This document shows positions 7,361 through 9,071 of a stretch of 9,071 bases of DNA, in pieces; position 1 is the stretch's first letter, and the number at the start of each line of letters is the position of its first letter. Below the pieces are notes generated by a model that saw nothing but the letters and a program-made list of their open reading frames with translations, was not told the DNA's origin and did no database searches. A program made the translations under genes and the position numbers. The DNA is from Burkholderiaceae bacterium (GTDB lineage: Bacteria; Pseudomonadota; Gammaproteobacteria; Burkholderiales; Burkholderiaceae_C), in NCBI GenBank assembly GCA_023262645.1, contig JALRAA010000039.1:1-9071 (forward strand). Reading direction: 5' to 3'.

Positions 7361-8437
7361 GTGTGGAAACTTGAAGCCCGACCCGAACCCTCTGCATTTT
7401 GGCGCATCGCATCGCCTTTGTTGGCCTTGGTCTTGACCGTTATTTTGGGCGTGTTGTTGTTCATTGCGTTGGGCAAAGACCCGGTCAAAGGTTTGCAAGT
7501 GTTTTTTTGGGAACCCATCCGCTCTGGCTATGCATTGGGTGAGTTGGTGGTCAAGGCCACCCCGTTGTTGTTGATTGCTCTGGGACTGGCGCTGTGTTTT
7601 CGCTCCAATGTGTGGAACATCGGCGCTGAAGGCCAGTACGTCATGGGTGCGGTGTTTGCCACAGGCGTGGCTTTGCTGGCAGACAAAAGCAGCGGCGGTT
7701 GGTTTTTTGTCCCCGTGTTGTGTGCGGGGTTGCTGGGTGGCATGTGTTGGGCGGCGTTGACGGCCTGGTTGCGTGACCGCTTTCATGCCAATGAAATTTT
7801 GGTGAGCCTGATGTTGGTTTACGTGGCCATCATGGTGTTGGGCTATTTGGTGTACGGGCCTTGGAAAGACCCGCTCGGTTACAACTTTCCCCAAACCAAA
7901 ACCTTTGAGGTGGCCACGCAAGTACCGCGTTTGTTCAAAGGATCGCGGGTCAATATTGGCGCGTTGCTGGCATTGGTGGGCGTCTTGGTGTTGTGGGTGT
8001 TCATGTTTCGCACCCGCGCCGGTTGGGCGCAGCAAATTGGCGGCTTGTCGCCAGCGGCAGCACGTTACGCCGGGTTTTCATCGCGCCGCGCCATTTGGGT
8101 CGCGCTGTTGGTGTCGGGCGCATGCGCCGGTTTGGCGGGTGCGTTGGAAGTAGCGGGACCGATCGGTCAGCTCACCCCTTATGTGCCGGTGGGCTACGGT
8201 TTCGCAGCCATCATCGTGGCGTTTGTGGGGCGCTTGCACCCGGTGGGCATGGTGTTCTCAGCCATTTTGATGAGCATGTTTTATATCGGTGGTGAATTGG
8301 CGCAATCCCGTTTGGGTTTGCCCAAATCACTCACGGGTGTGTTCCAAGGCTTGCTGCTGTTTTGTTTGCTGGCTTGTGATGTGTTGATGAACTATCGGTT
8401 GCGCTGGCGCAGTGCAACAAGCAGGGGGCTTGTCTGA
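7361..8437 (+). CDS. ABC transporter permease, NupB/YufP-type (BPD_transp_2 family)
   Basis: This 358-residue inner-membrane protein is the first of two permease subunits that should form the channel with the ATPase. It has about nine or ten hydrophobic segments, roughly at 18-38, 62-80, 92-108, 114-136, 147-165, 198-216, 244-264, 276-290, 295-310 and 325-343. Family motifs include FRSNVWNIGAEGQYVMGA (80-97), FHANEILVSLMLVYVA (141-156), and a cytoplasmic coupling-type loop QQIGGLSPAAARYAGFSSRR (224-243) that should contact the ATPase. The GTG start follows the ATPase stop by one base, and the stop codon shares a base with the next ATG (TGATG). This tight packing marks a single operon. The family includes both sugar and nucleoside permeases; the purine assignment comes from the neighbouring xdhAB-guaD genes and resemblance to the YufP group. 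Confidence 0.93.
   Translation: MWKLEARPEPSAFWRIASPLLALVLTVILGVLLFIALGKDPVKGLQVFFWEPIRSGYALGELVVKATPLLLIALGLALCFRSNVWNIGAEGQYVMGAVFATGVALLADKSSGGWFFVPVLCAGLLGGMCWAALTAWLRDRFHANEILVSLMLVYVAIMVLGYLVYGPWKDPLGYNFPQTKTFEVATQVPRLFKGSRVNIGALLALVGVLVLWVFMFRTRAGWAQQIGGLSPAAARYAGFSSRRAIWVALLVSGACAGLAGALEVAGPIGQLTPYVPVGYGFAAIIVAFVGRLHPVGMVFSAILMSMFYIGGELAQSRLGLPKSLTGVFQGLLLFCLLACDVLMNYRLRWRSATSRGLV
8423..8428 (+). promoter_or_regulatory. Shine-Dalgarno for the second permease
   Basis: AGGGGG lies 8 bases before the ATG at 8437, within the end of the first permease gene. It supports the overlapping TGATG start. Confidence 0.65.
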
Positions 8438-9071
8438 TGGAAACCTATGCATTGTTGATGGCGGCCACATTGAGTGCTGGCACGGTATTGGCCATTGCGG
8501 CTTTGGGTTTGTTGATCAATGAAAAAGCCGGCATCGTCAATTTGGGTGCGGAAGGCATGATGCTCTGCGCGGCGATCGCAGGCTACGCCACGGTGGTGAA
8601 CACGGGCAGCGATATGTTGGGGTTCATGGCCGGCATGGGGGCCGGGGCGTTGCTGTCGCTGTTCTTTGGTGCCTTGGTGATTGGCTTGAACACCAACCAA
8701 TACGCCACAGGTTTGGCGCTGAGTTTGTTTGGCGTGGGTTTTTCGGCGTTTGTCGGCACCAGTTATGTACAAGCCAAATTGCCAGAGCGGTTGAGTTATG
8801 AGGTGCCGTATTTGGCTGATTTGCCGGTGGTGGGTGTGGCCTTGTTTCGTCACCATCCCATGGTGTATTTGGCGATCGCCATGACCTTGGGATTGATTTG
8901 GTTTTTGCAACGCAGTCGTGCTGGCTTGGTATTGCGCGCCGTCGGCGAGTCACCGCATTCCGCGCATGCTTTGGGTTATCCGGTACGCAGTATTCGGCTG
9001 GCGGCTGTGGTGTGCGGTGGTGCGTTGTGTGGTTTGGCGGGTGCGTATATTTCGGTGATTTACACGCCGTT
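8437..9071 (+). CDS. ABC transporter permease, NupC/YufQ-type (BPD_transp_2 family), 3'-truncated by window edge
   Basis: The frame from the ATG at 8437 stays open for 211 codons to the right edge, so the C-terminal part is missing. The product is a hydrophobic inner-membrane protein with segments at about 8-27, 38-54, 60-83, 90-108 and 142-157, and a further stretch from about 188 onward. INEKAGIVNLGAEGMM (27-42) is characteristic of YufQ/NupC permeases. RAGLVLRAVGESPHSAHALG (161-180) fits the cytoplasmic loop that docks on the ATPase. It should pair with the preceding permease as a heterodimeric channel. The start overlaps the previous stop by one base and has a strong Shine-Dalgarno. A substrate-binding lipoprotein gene of the BMP family would be expected in the same operon but is not seen up to the edge. 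Confidence 0.92.
   Translation, partial: METYALLMAATLSAGTVLAIAALGLLINEKAGIVNLGAEGMMLCAAIAGYATVVNTGSDMLGFMAGMGAGALLSLFFGALVIGLNTNQYATGLALSLFGVGFSAFVGTSYVQAKLPERLSYEVPYLADLPVVGVALFRHHPMVYLAIAMTLGLIWFLQRSRAGLVLRAVGESPHSAHALGYPVRSIRLAAVVCGGALCGLAGAYISVIYTP

Noticed and set aside
7199..8035. 278-residue minus-strand ORF
   Set aside because: It is antisense to the ATPase end and first permease; its His/Gln-rich composition is typical of a reverse-strand shadow of GC-biased membrane-protein codons.
8392..8953. Minus-strand ORFs of 172 and 109 residues near the right edge
   Set aside because: They are antisense to the second permease, whose forward frame is open to the edge and matches the family well.
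1..9071. CRISPR array, insertion sequence, phage genes or a novel defence system
   Set aside because: No repeat-spacer pattern, transposase, integrase or unfamiliar gene is present; every sizeable coding region belongs to a recognised family.

Overview
The window looks like a chromosomal segment of a betaproteobacterium, most likely Burkholderiales and possibly Comamonadaceae. This is inferred from gene content, moderately high GC, heavy TTG use for leucine and close protein resemblance to families from that group; no marker gene is present to prove it. Nothing points to a plasmid, phage or insertion sequence, and there are no tRNA or rRNA genes or CRISPR repeats.

Layout. Positions 1-621 (minus strand) hold the first 207 codons of a two-partner-secretion outer-membrane transporter (TpsB/ShlB/FhaC family), cut by the left edge. 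Positions 622-713 are a very AT-rich intergenic stretch. Then, still on the minus strand and transcribed right to left, comes a purine catabolism cluster: xdhA (5775-4351), xdhB (4354-2072) and guaD (2021-714). Positions 5776-5838 are a 63-bp divergent control region. On the plus strand it is followed by an ABC importer of the BmpA-NupABC/YufOPQ type: a double-domain ATPase (5839-7359), a first permease (7361-8437) and a second permease (8437 onward, cut by the right edge).

How it works together. The importer probably brings in a purine base or nucleoside. GuaD deaminates guanine to xanthine, and the XdhAB molybdo-flavoenzyme oxidises hypoxanthine and xanthine to urate. The back-to-back arrangement suggests that uptake and degradation are co-regulated from the short shared region. 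The substrate-binding lipoprotein expected for this importer is not in the window and may lie beyond the right edge. The molybdenum-cofactor chaperone gene xdhC, often beside xdhAB, is also absent from the segment.

No previously undescribed system is evident. The points most worth a second look are the truncated TpsB gene, the absence of xdhC, a perfect palindrome just after the xdhB stop, the divergent promoter region and the degenerate second ATPase domain. No gene-free stretch exceeds 300 bases; the largest is 92 bp.
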